Source: Streptomyces sp. NBC_00448
Lineage (GTDB): Bacteria; Actinomycetota; Actinomycetes; Streptomycetales; Streptomycetaceae
Direction: 5' to 3'
NCBI RefSeq assembly: GCF_036014115.1
Contig: NZ_CP107913.1
Location: forward strand, 9,256,501-9,320,500
Length of the DNA stretch: 64,000 nt
The translations under genes and the position numbers were made by a program. Positions 35,382-44,437 of the stretch are shown piece by piece. Every line of letters begins with the position of its first letter. Position 1 is the stretch's first letter. A model generated the notes under the pieces. It saw nothing but the letters and a program-made list of their open reading frames with translations. It had not been told where the DNA came from and did no database searches.

Positions 35382-35532
35382 CAGCCTTGCGACCAAGGGC
35401 TGAGCGGCGTCGGTCGTTCGGCGGATGCGCCGACCGCCGTGGAGTCGACAGTGTGGTGCCCCGGCTCAGCTCTCCGGCTCGGCGCTCGGCTCGGCTCGCC
35501 GGGCGCTCAGCCCTCCGGGAAAGGCGTGATCG

Positions 35533-36438
35533 GTGTCCCCCATGGTGTTCGACGACGACGATGTCCGCGACCGGCTCGACGCGGCGACGACCGTCCGGGT
35601 CATGCGGTCGGCGCTGGTGGCCCACCATGACGGCGCCCTCCGCGCGCCGCCGCGGGTGCGCGCCGACCTCGGCGCGGGGGACCTGGTCTTCACCGCCGGG
35701 TGCCTGCCCGCCCAGGGGCTGTTCGGCTTTCGCGCGTACGACACGTTCGCCGGGGCCGAGCAGTTGGTCGCCGTGTGGGACGCCGCGGACGGCACGCTGC
35801 GCGCCCTCGTGCACGGCGCGGAACTCGGCGCGCGGCGGACCGGGGCGATCGGCGCCCTCGCGGTGGACGTGGCGGCCGGGCCCGGACCCGTTCGGGTCGG
35901 ACTGGTCGGCACGGGCACGCAGGCGTGGGCGCAACTGTGGGCGGTCCGCGCGGTCCGTCCGCTCGAAGCCGTCACCGTGGCGGCCCGCGACCTGCGGCGC
36001 GCCGAGGAGTTCGCGCGCCGTGCCACCGGGGAACTCGGTGTCGCCGTCCGCGCGGTGGCCCGGGTCGAGGACGCGGTACGTGAGCGCGAGGTGGTGATCG
36101 TGGCGACCTCCAGCGCGGTGCCCGTACTGGAGGCCGACTGGATCGCGCCGGGCACGCATGTGACCACGGTCGGCCCCAAGACCGTCTCCCGGCACGAGCT
36201 GCCCGCGTCGTTGGTGGACCGGGCCGAGGTGGTCCTCACGGACTCCCTTGCCCAGGCGGGCGGTTACGCCGAGGCGCACCTGTTTCCCACCGACCGGATG
36301 GTGGAGCTCGGCGCGGTGCTGGCTTGCGCGGCGACCGGCCGTACCGGCCCGGACCAGATCACGGTCTTCTGCTCGGTCGGTCTGGCCGGCACGGAGGTCG
36401 CGCTCGCCGCGGCGCTGTGCGAGGCCCCCGCGCGGTAG
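35533..36438 (+). CDS. ornithine cyclodeaminase/mu-crystallin family protein
   Basis: 301 residues from the GTG at 35533, with GGGAAAGG 8 bp upstream. The NAD-binding Rossmann core is VRVGLVGTGTQAWAQLWAV (about residues 117-135); VTTVGPKTVSRHELP and a later DS pair follow the family pattern. Members include ornithine cyclodeaminase, alanine dehydrogenase and ketimine reductase. The sequence is shorter at the N-terminus than ornithine cyclodeaminase, so the true substrate is uncertain. Confidence 0.86.
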   Translation: MSPMVFDDDDVRDRLDAATTVRVMRSALVAHHDGALRAPPRVRADLGAGDLVFTAGCLPAQGLFGFRAYDTFAGAEQLVAVWDAADGTLRALVHGAELGARRTGAIGALAVDVAAGPGPVRVGLVGTGTQAWAQLWAVRAVRPLEAVTVAARDLRRAEEFARRATGELGVAVRAVARVEDAVREREVVIVATSSAVPVLEADWIAPGTHVTTVGPKTVSRHELPASLVDRAEVVLTDSLAQAGGYAEAHLFPTDRMVELGAVLACAATGRTGPDQITVFCSVGLAGTEVALAAALCEAPAR

Positions 36439-36489
36439 GCGCCGCACCCGGGCAATGGAGCCGCGCGACCCCCCGTGATGAGCGCCGAC

Positions 36490-36524
36490 GGCCCGCCCCG
36501 GGGTATGGGGGCCCGGGGCGGGCC
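36490..36524. terminator. 13-bp hairpin between convergent genes
   Basis: Arms 36490-36502 and 36512-36524 are exact reverse complements with a 9-nt loop, placed between the ornithine cyclodeaminase-like gene and the S1 protease gene. It can serve both. Confidence 0.88.
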
Positions 36525-36558
36525 TGGGGTGGTGCAGGCGGTGCGGGCGGTGCCGGAG

Positions 36559-37728
36559 TCAGCTGGTCTGGAGGGTCAGACCGTACGCGGACAGGATCGG
36601 GTTGACCGGCTGGAACCAGGTCTCACCCCCGGAGGTGCAGTCGCCGTAGCCGCCGGAGGTCACCCCCTGGGCCTGGTCGCCGCTGATGAACGAGCCGCCG
36701 GAGTCGCCCGGTTCGGCGCAGACGTTGGTCTCGGTGAGCCCGTAGACGCTGCCCTCGCTGTAGTTGACGGTCTCGTTCGTGCCGAGGATCGTCCCGCAGT
36801 GCCAGTGCGTGGTGGAGCCCGAACGGCACACCGAGGAGCCGACCGGGGCCACGTTGGAACCGTGCACCAGCACGTCGGAGACCGTGCCCCAGCCGAGCAC
36901 GACGTTCACCGTCCACCAGCCGCTGCCGACGTTGACCCAGGAGTAGTCGTTGCCCGGGAAGGTGCCGGCCTGGAAGTCGCCGACGTAGGAGCCGTCCCAG
37001 CCGTAGACCGCCGCGCCCTGCTGGGAGCAGTGGCCCGCGGTGACGAAGCCGCCGATCACCGAGAAGCCGATCGAGCAGCGGATGCCGTGGCTGGTGAAGG
37101 GGTCGCCGCCGACCGTGCCCGCTGACAGCGTTGTCGGAGCCGCGGCGGTCGTGGTCCGTACCGTGACGGCCCGCGCGGTGTCGCCCCGCTCGGCCCTGGC
37201 GACGAACGCGCGCACCGCCGCGTCCTGCGCCTGGTCGGCGCGCACGTCGATCACGACCTGGTCGGACTGCAGGTCCACGCCCCAACTGCTCACCCCCGCC
37301 GGGGCCTTGTGCTGCCTGGCCAGCGTGTCGATCGCGGACTTCGCCGCGTCGAGCTGCTCGGCGGTGCGGGCGACGACCTTGGTGGTGGCGCCGGTCTTCG
37401 CGACGGCCGCCGCCGCGTGCGCGTCGGTGACGGCGACCACGAGCTTCCCGTCGGCCTGGTCGAACCACGAACCGCCGTACGAACTCCCCGCGGCCTTCCG
37501 TGCCTTGGGGCTGAGGGTGGTCGCGGCGGCCTGCTGCCGCAGCCGCTGGTGGGCCTGGGTCGGGGTGAGGCCCAGGTCGTGGACCATCGCCGTCAGTACG
37601 GCGTCGGAGGCGTCCGCGCGGCTGCCGGCGGCCGGGGCGGCACTGGCCGTCATGGCACCGGCGCCGGTGAGGGCGGTCGCGACGAGCAGGGCGGACAGGC
37701 CCACTATCGTGCCGATTCTGCGTCTCAT
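36559..37728 (-). CDS. secreted S1 serine protease, streptogrisin/alpha-lytic type
   Basis: 389 residues from the ATG at 37728 with GAAAGAAG upstream. There is a signal peptide (about 1-31, ending ASA), then an alpha-lytic-type pro-domain (about 40-195) that acts as folding chaperone. The mature protease starts near GIRCSIGF. The catalytic triad is His in VTAGHC (about 233), Asp in GNDYSWV (about 260) and Ser in GDSGGS (about 344), with three disulfide-like Cys pairs. It is an extracellular broad-range protease. A LacI-type palindrome lies in its leader. Confidence 0.95.
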   Translation of the reverse strand: MRRRIGTIVGLSALLVATALTGAGAMTASAAPAAGSRADASDAVLTAMVHDLGLTPTQAHQRLRQQAAATTLSPKARKAAGSSYGGSWFDQADGKLVVAVTDAHAAAAVAKTGATTKVVARTAEQLDAAKSAIDTLARQHKAPAGVSSWGVDLQSDQVVIDVRADQAQDAAVRAFVARAERGDTARAVTVRTTTAAAPTTLSAGTVGGDPFTSHGIRCSIGFSVIGGFVTAGHCSQQGAAVYGWDGSYVGDFQAGTFPGNDYSWVNVGSGWWTVNVVLGWGTVSDVLVHGSNVAPVGSSVCRSGSTTHWHCGTILGTNETVNYSEGSVYGLTETNVCAEPGDSGGSFISGDQAQGVTSGGYGDCTSGGETWFQPVNPILSAYGLTLQTS

Positions 37729-37774
37729 GACACTTCTTTCTTCCGTCCGGGGGGAGTGAGACCGAAGCGCGCGA

Positions 37775-37786
37775 GAGAGCGCTCTC
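37775..37786. promoter_or_regulatory. palindromic operator in the protease leader
   Basis: GAGAGCGCTCTC is a perfect 12-bp palindrome 47 bp upstream of the protease start. It resembles the CebR box of streptomycetes (core GGGAGCGCTCCC) with two symmetrical changes. On the minus strand a TTGACC sits upstream at about 37834-37829, so the palindrome lies in the transcribed leader. Confidence 0.55.
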
Positions 37787-37919
37787 GCGTGGTGCGGGGT
37801 CATCGTAGGACCAAAAGAATGCCATGTACAGGTCAAGTTGATATCGGGCGGGAGCGGGCGCCCGGTTCGGGCCGCGGCTCCCGCGCCCGGTCGTCGTCGG
37901 TGCCTTTGACCTGCCCGAA

Positions 37920-37954
37920 CGGGGCGCCCCCGCCGGTGTGGTGGGGGCGCCCCG
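37920..37954 (-). terminator. 12-bp GC hairpin after the GDSL esterase gene
   Basis: CGGGGCGCCCCC (37920-37931) and GGGGGCGCCCCG (37943-37954) are exact reverse complements with an 11-nt loop. It lies 62 bp downstream of the esterase stop and upstream of the protease promoter, so it separates the two transcripts. Confidence 0.85.
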
Positions 37955-38016
37955 TGCCCGTTGCGACGCGACGTGAGGCGCGTGGTGTGGGGCGTGTGGT
38001 GCGAACGGGTCTTCGC

Positions 38017-39807
38017 TCAGAGGCTGTTGAGGTCGATGGCGTCCGCCATGGCCTGGTAGCCCGCTCCGTCGGGGTGCAGGTGGTCGCCGGAGTCGTACTG
38101 CGGGAGCATCGTCTCCGGGTCGGCCGGGTTGCGGACGGCGGCGTCGAAGTCGACCCACGCGTCGAAGGCGCCGTCGTTGTGGCGGATGAAGTCGTTGATG
38201 CCGTCGCGCGCCGCGGCCCGGCTCGGGGTGGTGCAGCCGCAGCCCCCGGTCGGCGTGAGGGTGCCGACCACGACCCGCAGCCCGTACGCGTGCAGCGTCG
38301 CGGCGACCTGCTTCAGGCCGGCGATCACGTCGGCGGCCGAGGCGTCGGAGTCGACGTCGTTGATGCCCTCCAGGACGACGACGGTGCGCACACCGGCCTG
38401 GCTGAGGACGTCGCGGTCGAGCCGGGCGGTCGCCTTGACGCCCCCGGTGCCGGTGTTCGGCAGGCCGTTGAACAGGTCGGTGAGCACCTTGTTGCCGCTG
38501 ATCCCCTCGTCGGCGACGGCCGGTGCCTTCGGGCCGTCCTTGGCGAGCAGGCGCCGCGCGAGGTAGTTCGGCCAGCGCTGGTTGCCGTTGACCGTGGACG
38601 TGTAGCCGTCGGTGATCGAGTCGCCGAGGGCGACGACGGTGCGGTGCGAGGGGCCGGTGACCTCGATGCCGGACAGCACCGTCCAGAAGTCGAAGAGGTT
38701 GTGCACGGGGAAGTCGGCGCCGTCGGCCGCGTCGTCGGTGCCGCCGTCGTCGGTCGAGTACATGTCCTGCAGGCCCAGGCTGTGCGTCGCGGCGAACTGG
38801 ACGGTGCCCGGCAGGTAGAGGCTGACCAGCAGGTCGCTGTCGGCCGGCACGGCGAAGGGCAGCGGGTCGCTGTACGCCTGCCCGCCGGCCGGCATCGTGA
38901 CCGTCTGCCTGCCGCCGAAGGTGAGCGAGACAGGGGTGGCGGCCGGCACCGCGCCGGACGCGCGCACCGCGATCGTCGCGTGGCCCACCGTCAGCGGCTT
39001 GGGCCCGAAGGCGTTGTCGAGCCTGATCCGCACCCGGTTGCCGCCCACGCTGGTGTGCTCCACCATCCGCAGGGTGCGGTCGGTCCACACGGACGGCGCC
39101 AGGCCGTCGTCGACGGCCGCGGACCAGGTGGCGGTCCACCCGGCCGGCACCGGCCGCAACCCGAGCGCGAACACGTGCAGTTCGGGCGCCGCGGCGCCGT
39201 CCGGCCCCGCGACCGTGGGCAGCGTCACCGCGGCCGGCCGCTTGCGGGCGTCGAGCGGCACCGACACCGCGTAGAGCTTCACGTCCAACGCGGTCGGGCC
39301 CGCCGGGGTGTTGCGGTGCGAGGTGCGCACCGCCATGGCGTCGCTCGGCCCGCTGTACCAGTCCGGCGCGCTCAACCGGTAGCTCTGCCTGCTGCCGTCG
39401 GCGTAGCTGATCGTGCCGGCGCCGGCGGCGTCCGCGGCCGTGCCGGTGACCAGGAACGTCAGCGCCGATCCGGCGCCGTGCAGGGCGATGCGCTGACCGT
39501 CGGCGATGACGTTGTCGGGCCGGCCGGGGGCGGTGCCCGGCATGGTGAGCCGGGTCCCGCCGACGGTGACGGCGGCGCCGGGACCCCAGCCGGCCGCCGC
39601 CAGGTCCTCGGCGACGAAGCTGTTGCCCAGGCCGTCGAGATCCGCCGAGGCGGGCGCGGCGGCCGCGCTGATACCGGTGTTGTCGAACGAGGCGGCGAGA
39701 CTCGCGTAGTGCGGGGCGCCGGCCGGACCGGCCGCCGCTGCCGGTGGTGCCATGACGGCGACCAGCGCGGCGACCGGGAGGACGACCGCTGACATGATCC
39801 TTTTCAA
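38017..39807 (-). CDS. secreted SGNH/GDSL hydrolase with N-terminal accessory module
   Basis: 596 residues. The TTG at 39807 is chosen for the AGGAG 6 bp upstream and because it supplies the KR residues of the signal peptide; an ATG at 39795 is an alternative. The signal peptide ends near AAAAG. Residues about 30-215 form a beta-rich module (FDNTGIS...GRPDNVIADGQRI) that is also found at the C-terminus of the GH3 protein next door. The rest is an SGNH hydrolase: VALGDSITDGY with Ser397, GIND with the block III Asn, and GDHLHPDG with the Asp/His pair near 573-577. It probably deacylates a plant or fungal polysaccharide. Confidence 0.9.
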   Translation of the reverse strand: MKRIMSAVVLPVAALVAVMAPPAAAAGPAGAPHYASLAASFDNTGISAAAAPASADLDGLGNSFVAEDLAAAGWGPGAAVTVGGTRLTMPGTAPGRPDNVIADGQRIALHGAGSALTFLVTGTAADAAGAGTISYADGSRQSYRLSAPDWYSGPSDAMAVRTSHRNTPAGPTALDVKLYAVSVPLDARKRPAAVTLPTVAGPDGAAAPELHVFALGLRPVPAGWTATWSAAVDDGLAPSVWTDRTLRMVEHTSVGGNRVRIRLDNAFGPKPLTVGHATIAVRASGAVPAATPVSLTFGGRQTVTMPAGGQAYSDPLPFAVPADSDLLVSLYLPGTVQFAATHSLGLQDMYSTDDGGTDDAADGADFPVHNLFDFWTVLSGIEVTGPSHRTVVALGDSITDGYTSTVNGNQRWPNYLARRLLAKDGPKAPAVADEGISGNKVLTDLFNGLPNTGTGGVKATARLDRDVLSQAGVRTVVVLEGINDVDSDASAADVIAGLKQVAATLHAYGLRVVVGTLTPTGGCGCTTPSRAAARDGINDFIRHNDGAFDAWVDFDAAVRNPADPETMLPQYDSGDHLHPDGAGYQAMADAIDLNSL

Positions 39808-39920
39808 CTCACGCTCCTGACGGGTGATCCGGTGGGGGGGCGAGGTGCGAGGAGGTGCGGGTGCGGATATCGGTACGGGTACGGGCGAGGTGGGGCTGAG
39901 GGTGGCGGCGGTGGCGCGGG

Positions 39921-42900
39921 CTACTCGACGGCGATGTCGAAGACGTGCAGCCGGGTGCCGGCCTGGTCGCCGGTGACGGTGGCGGGCAGGGTGACGTAGG
40001 CGAGGGTCTTGCCGGCGGCCAGCGGGACCTTCGTCGCGTAGACGCTCACCGCCGTGGCGGCCGGGTAGCCGCTGCCGGCCGGGCGGTTCCAGGTCGGCGC
40101 GGTGGCGACCAGGTCGTCACCGGGCAGCGGGGTGCTCGGCGTCCAGTTGGTCAGGCCCAGGGTGAAGGGCGCGGTGCTGCCGTCGGTGTAGGTGAGCGTG
40201 CCGGTGCCCGAGCCGCTGCCGTTGTTCGCCGAGCCGAGGAACCACAGCTGCGTACCGCTCCCGCTCACCGCGATGTTCTGCCCGGCGGCGACCACGTTGT
40301 CGGGGCGGCCGGCCGCGGCGGACGGCCAGGTGAGGGCCGCCGTGCCGTGCGGGACCGGCTGCCCGGGGGTCAGGCCGGCACCGGCGAGCGACTGGGCGGA
40401 GTAGCTGTAGCCGGAGCCGTCGAAGTTCGCGGACTGCGGCGCGGTGTCGTCGCTGACCGCGGTGTTGTCGTAGGCGGCGGCGAGCGAGCCGAACAGCAGC
40501 GGCAGGTCGAGGGAGCCGCCCTGGAGCGGGTAGTCCTGCCCGGCCGCGGTGACCGTGCCGGTGAGGTCGATCGAGGCGGACGCCGCGTCGTTCCCGACGC
40601 TGACGGTCAGCCGCTTCGTCACCGACGCCCGGGGCGCGAGCACCACCGACGTCGTCGCGGGATCGACGCTCACCCCGGTCGGCGCGTCGGTCCCCACGCT
40701 CACCGACACGCGCTGGTCGGCGGTGTTGCGCAGCGTCAGCGTGGCCGGGTAACTGCCGCCGGTCCGGGCGAGTTTCGTCGTCGAGGAGAGCGTCGCCGCC
40801 ACCAGCGGGCCGACCGTGACCTGCAGCCCGCTGCGCGAGCGGTAGCCGCCGTCCGCGGACGCCTCGGCGGTCAGCCGCCACAGCCGGTCCTGCGCGCCCG
40901 CCGCGGGGGTCACCAGCCACGAGGTGGTGAGCCGGGTGCCGGGCTTCACGCTGCGGAACTCCGCGGTGGTGCGCGCCTTCGCGGTCCAGCCGGCCGGCAC
41001 GTCGAGGCCGAGCCTGGCGTGGCCGAGGGTCTGGGTGCCGCCGGCGGTGAGCGTGGTGGTCACCACGCCGCCGTGCGCCGGGTCGAGGGTCGCGGGAGCC
41101 TGCGCGGTCACCGCGCGGGCGCCGGTGGAGCGGCGCAGCGTGTAACTGCCGCTCAGCGGCAGGTCGCGGGAGGAGCCGCCCACGTACATCCGGTAGGTGC
41201 CGTCGTTCGTCTTCCACGCGTGCGTGGCGTCGTCCCAGGTGTGCAGGTCGGACGGATCGATCGTGAAGGTGACCCGCTGGGACCGGCCGGGCCGCAGCGT
41301 CACCCGCTGGAAGCCCTTGAGCTGCTTGGGCGGTTCACCGGCGCCGGCCGGGTCGGCGACGTAGAGCTGCGCGACCTCCGAGGCCGTACGGCTGCCGGTG
41401 TTCCGGACCGTCGCGGAGACCTTCACCGGCCCCGCCGCGTCGGCCGCGCCCGGCGAGACGCTGAGCCCCCCGAAGGAGAACGACGAGTACGTCAGGCCGT
41501 AGCCGAACGGGAAGAGCGGCGTCAGGTGGTGGGCGTCGTACCAGCGGTAGCCGACGTCCAGGCCCTCGCTGTAGTGGTAGTCGGTGGTGTTGGTCGCCAC
41601 GTCGACGGTGCCCGGGTAGCGGGACGGGTCGGCGGTCGGCAACTGGGACATGCTCGCCGGCCAGGTCTGCGGCAGCTTCCCGGACGGGTCGACGTCGCCG
41701 AACAGCACGGACGCCAGCGCCGCGCCGTTCTGCTGCCCGCCGTACCAGGACTCCAGCACGCCGTCGACCGAGCCGAGCCACGGCATCAGCACCGGGGCAC
41801 CGGTGTTCAGCACCACGACGGTGTGCGGGTTGGCGGCGGCGACCGCCGCGACCAGGTCGTCCTGCGCGCCGGGCAGCGTCAGGTTCTGCCGGTCGCCGTC
41901 CTCGCTCTCGTCGTCGCCCACGACCACCACCGCGACGCTGTCCTGCTTGGCGGCGGCCGCCGCGGCGGCGATCGCGGCGGTGTCGGGCACCTGCCAGCCG
42001 AGCGTGACGGAGCCGTTGCCGGGCGGCGTGGTCGGGGTGCCGGCCACCGGCCCGCTCGGGCCGTTCACCGGCTGGTAGTTCTCCACCGTGATCGGCGTCC
42101 GCACCCCGCCCTTGAGGTGGATCGCGGAGACCCCGGGACCGTACTGCGCCCAGTCCTGGAAGACCGGCTGGCCGCCGACGGTCATCCTGATCCCGCCGGT
42201 ATTCGCCATCGAGAAGGTGTACGTGCCGGTGACCGGCGCGGTCAGGAAGCCGGTCCAACGCACCGAGAAACCGGCCGGGTTGACGCCCGGCCCCGGCGCG
42301 GCCGTGTAGTGGTCGTCGATGTCCGGCTCGACCCGGGTGAGCGCGGGAGCGCCGGACAGGTCGAGGTTGTTGTAGTAGCTGGCGGTCAGGCCCTGCTGCC
42401 CGCCGGCGGTGCTGAAACGCGCCGAGGGGACGGTCGGCAGCTTGTCGGTCACCCCCGGCACGCGGACGCCCGAGCGCCCCACGGCGGTCTGCCCGCCGCT
42501 GCCGTCGGAGGTGTACGCGTTCAGCTCGGCGATCGACCACCAGCTGCTCGCCGACCCGGTCTGCACGATCCTGACGTACCGCGCCTGCCGGGCGGCGAAC
42601 GTCGCGGTGACCAGCTGGCCGGTGCCGGTCCCCTCGGCGACCGGGGCGCCCCAGTCCTTGCCGTCGGCGGAGAGGTAGACCTGGTAACCGCGGGCGTAGT
42701 CCGTGCCGTTGCCGGCGTCCATGGTGATCCGGTCGATCGGGTGCGAGCCGCCCATGTCGGCGCTGACCCACTGGCCGCCGGCCATCGGCGTGCCGCTGGA
42801 CCAGCGGGTGCCGAGATCGCCGTCGAACATGTTGGCCGGCTGGTCGGAGCCGCTGGCGGAGGAGGAGGCCGCCCCCGTCCAGGAGCCGACCGTGTCCACC

Positions 42901-44201
42901 CGGACCGAGGAGCCCGCCCGCGCCGCGATGCCGTCCGCGACGGTGACCACCGACGACGGGTCGACCGGCACGTGCGAGCTGCCGCCGCCTCCGGTGATCG
43001 CGGAGTCCTTGGCGGCCGCCCCGATCACCGCGATCGACGGGGTGGCGGAGGTCTTCAGCGGCAGCAGCCCGCCCTTGTTCTTCATCAGCACGGTGCCCTC
43101 CGCCGCGATGTCCCGCGCGGTGGCGACGTGTTCGGGCGTCGTGGCGGTGGCACCGGGGGAGCCCGCGGTGGAGTCGAACAGGCCGTAGGCGAACTCCTCG
43201 GTGAGCAGCCGGGCCACCTTGTCGTTCAGCACGGCCATGCTGACCTGGCCGGAGCGGACGGCGTCCGACAGCGGCTGCCCGAAGTTGCCGGGGGCGGGCA
43301 TGTTGAGGTCCAGCTCGGCGTTGGCGGCCTGCACGGTGCTGCGCGCGCCGTCCCAGTCGGTGACCACGAAACCGTCGAAGCCCCAGTCCTGCTTGGCGGT
43401 GTCCTTCAGCAAGGTGGCGTTCTCGTTGGCGTGCACGCCGTTGACCAGGCTGGTCGCGGCCATGATCGAGGCCGCGCCACCCTCCTGCACGGCCTGCTCG
43501 AACGCCGGGTAGTAGATCTCGTTGAGCGTGCGCTCGTCGACGATCGCGTTGCCGTTGTTGCGGTTCTGCTCGGTGTCGTTGGCGACGAGGTGCTTGATGT
43601 CGGCCATCACGCCCTTGGACTGCACGCCCTTCACGTACTGCGTGGTCATCGCCCCGGACAGGTAGGGGTCCTCGCCCGCCATCTCGAAGACCCGCCCGCC
43701 GCGCGGATCGCGCTCCAGGTTGGTGTCGGGACCGAGGTCGACGCTGATGCCCTTGGTCTTCGCCTCGGCCCCGACCACCTGCCCGTACGACAGCTCCGCC
43801 GCCGGGTCCCAGCTGGCCGCGGCGGCCACCGGTGCCGGCAGCGCGGTGGTGCCGCCCATCACCACGCCGGCGCCGCCGTCGTTGAGGTTCAGGGCCGGCA
43901 CGCACAGCCGCGGAATGGGGGCCACCACCCCCGCGTAGCCGGGCAGCCCGCTGCCGTGGGTCATCGACAGCTTCTCGTCGACCGTCATCCGCGCGAGCAC
44001 CTGCGCGGCGCGCTGCGCGGGCGCGGCGCTCGAACCCACCCAGGGACAGCCGGCGCCGGCGCCGGCCGCCCCGCCCGCGGCGGCGGGCGCCTGCCCCGCG
44101 GTCACGGTGAGCAGCAGCGTGGCCGCCACGCCCGCGACCCCGAGGGGCAGCCGTCGGCGGATCGGCGTCCGGCCCGGCCGGTGGTCGTGGGAACGGGGCA
44201 T
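39921..44201 (-). CDS. secreted multidomain GH3 beta-glycosidase
   Basis: 1426 residues. Signal peptide about 1-43. The GH3 catalytic barrel covers about 60-370, with KH in DIKHLVAND (about 203) and the nucleophile Asp282 in VVTDWDGA. The GH3 C-domain begins at about 385 and is interrupted by an F5/8-type (CBM32-like) domain (about 441-562) and a PA14 domain (about 604-735), then resumes at VVVVGDDESEDGDRQN. A fibronectin-like domain (about 925-1010), NEW3-type beta domains (about 1035-1230) and the module shared with the GDSL esterase (about 1241-1426) follow. It removes beta-linked glucose, xylose or similar outside the cell; the exact sugar is open. Confidence 0.93.
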   Translation of the reverse strand: MPRSHDHRPGRTPIRRRLPLGVAGVAATLLLTVTAGQAPAAAGGAAGAGAGCPWVGSSAAPAQRAAQVLARMTVDEKLSMTHGSGLPGYAGVVAPIPRLCVPALNLNDGGAGVVMGGTTALPAPVAAAASWDPAAELSYGQVVGAEAKTKGISVDLGPDTNLERDPRGGRVFEMAGEDPYLSGAMTTQYVKGVQSKGVMADIKHLVANDTEQNRNNGNAIVDERTLNEIYYPAFEQAVQEGGAASIMAATSLVNGVHANENATLLKDTAKQDWGFDGFVVTDWDGARSTVQAANAELDLNMPAPGNFGQPLSDAVRSGQVSMAVLNDKVARLLTEEFAYGLFDSTAGSPGATATTPEHVATARDIAAEGTVLMKNKGGLLPLKTSATPSIAVIGAAAKDSAITGGGGSSHVPVDPSSVVTVADGIAARAGSSVRVDTVGSWTGAASSSASGSDQPANMFDGDLGTRWSSGTPMAGGQWVSADMGGSHPIDRITMDAGNGTDYARGYQVYLSADGKDWGAPVAEGTGTGQLVTATFAARQARYVRIVQTGSASSWWSIAELNAYTSDGSGGQTAVGRSGVRVPGVTDKLPTVPSARFSTAGGQQGLTASYYNNLDLSGAPALTRVEPDIDDHYTAAPGPGVNPAGFSVRWTGFLTAPVTGTYTFSMANTGGIRMTVGGQPVFQDWAQYGPGVSAIHLKGGVRTPITVENYQPVNGPSGPVAGTPTTPPGNGSVTLGWQVPDTAAIAAAAAAAKQDSVAVVVVGDDESEDGDRQNLTLPGAQDDLVAAVAAANPHTVVVLNTGAPVLMPWLGSVDGVLESWYGGQQNGAALASVLFGDVDPSGKLPQTWPASMSQLPTADPSRYPGTVDVATNTTDYHYSEGLDVGYRWYDAHHLTPLFPFGYGLTYSSFSFGGLSVSPGAADAAGPVKVSATVRNTGSRTASEVAQLYVADPAGAGEPPKQLKGFQRVTLRPGRSQRVTFTIDPSDLHTWDDATHAWKTNDGTYRMYVGGSSRDLPLSGSYTLRRSTGARAVTAQAPATLDPAHGGVVTTTLTAGGTQTLGHARLGLDVPAGWTAKARTTAEFRSVKPGTRLTTSWLVTPAAGAQDRLWRLTAEASADGGYRSRSGLQVTVGPLVAATLSSTTKLARTGGSYPATLTLRNTADQRVSVSVGTDAPTGVSVDPATTSVVLAPRASVTKRLTVSVGNDAASASIDLTGTVTAAGQDYPLQGGSLDLPLLFGSLAAAYDNTAVSDDTAPQSANFDGSGYSYSAQSLAGAGLTPGQPVPHGTAALTWPSAAAGRPDNVVAAGQNIAVSGSGTQLWFLGSANNGSGSGTGTLTYTDGSTAPFTLGLTNWTPSTPLPGDDLVATAPTWNRPAGSGYPAATAVSVYATKVPLAAGKTLAYVTLPATVTGDQAGTRLHVFDIAVE

Positions 44202-44253
44202 GCCTGGTCCTCCCGGGTGCTCCTCGCACGACGCCAGCCACAGCCGGACTGTA

Positions 44254-44263
44254 ACGTTTCAAT
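44254..44263 (-). promoter_or_regulatory. operator half of an inverted pair upstream of GH3
   Basis: The minus strand reads ATTGAAACGT here, within GCATTGAAACGTTAC, a LacI-type half-site just downstream of the -10 box. The identical 10-mer occurs in opposite orientation at 44337-44346. Confidence 0.6.
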
Positions 44264-44276
44264 GCGAACGCGCCAC

Positions 44277-44305
44277 AACTTAGGGCCGTATACAGCGGCA
44301 GTCAA
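44277..44305 (-). promoter_or_regulatory. promoter of the GH3 gene
   Basis: On the minus strand TTGACT (44305-44300) and TAAGTT (44282-44277) are 17 bp apart, a near-consensus vegetative promoter for a streptomycete. The first operator copy falls at the expected transcription start. Confidence 0.7.
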
Positions 44306-44336
44306 GACGCGTGCGAGGGCCGGTGGACCCCGGCTG

Positions 44337-44346
44337 ATTGAAACGT
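44337..44346 (+). promoter_or_regulatory. second operator half upstream of GH3
   Basis: The plus strand reads ATTGAAACGT, followed by CTCTGAAA. Together with the copy at 44254-44263 it flanks the GH3 promoter in inverted orientation, 83 bp apart centre to centre, suitable for repression by looping. Confidence 0.55.
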
Positions 44347-44437
44347 CTCTGAAATCCGGACGGTCCGGCTCAACCCCGGCGGCCGCGGGCGGTGACGTGA
44401 CCAGGGCCCGCGGCCGGCGACCCGGCGGTGCGGACGG

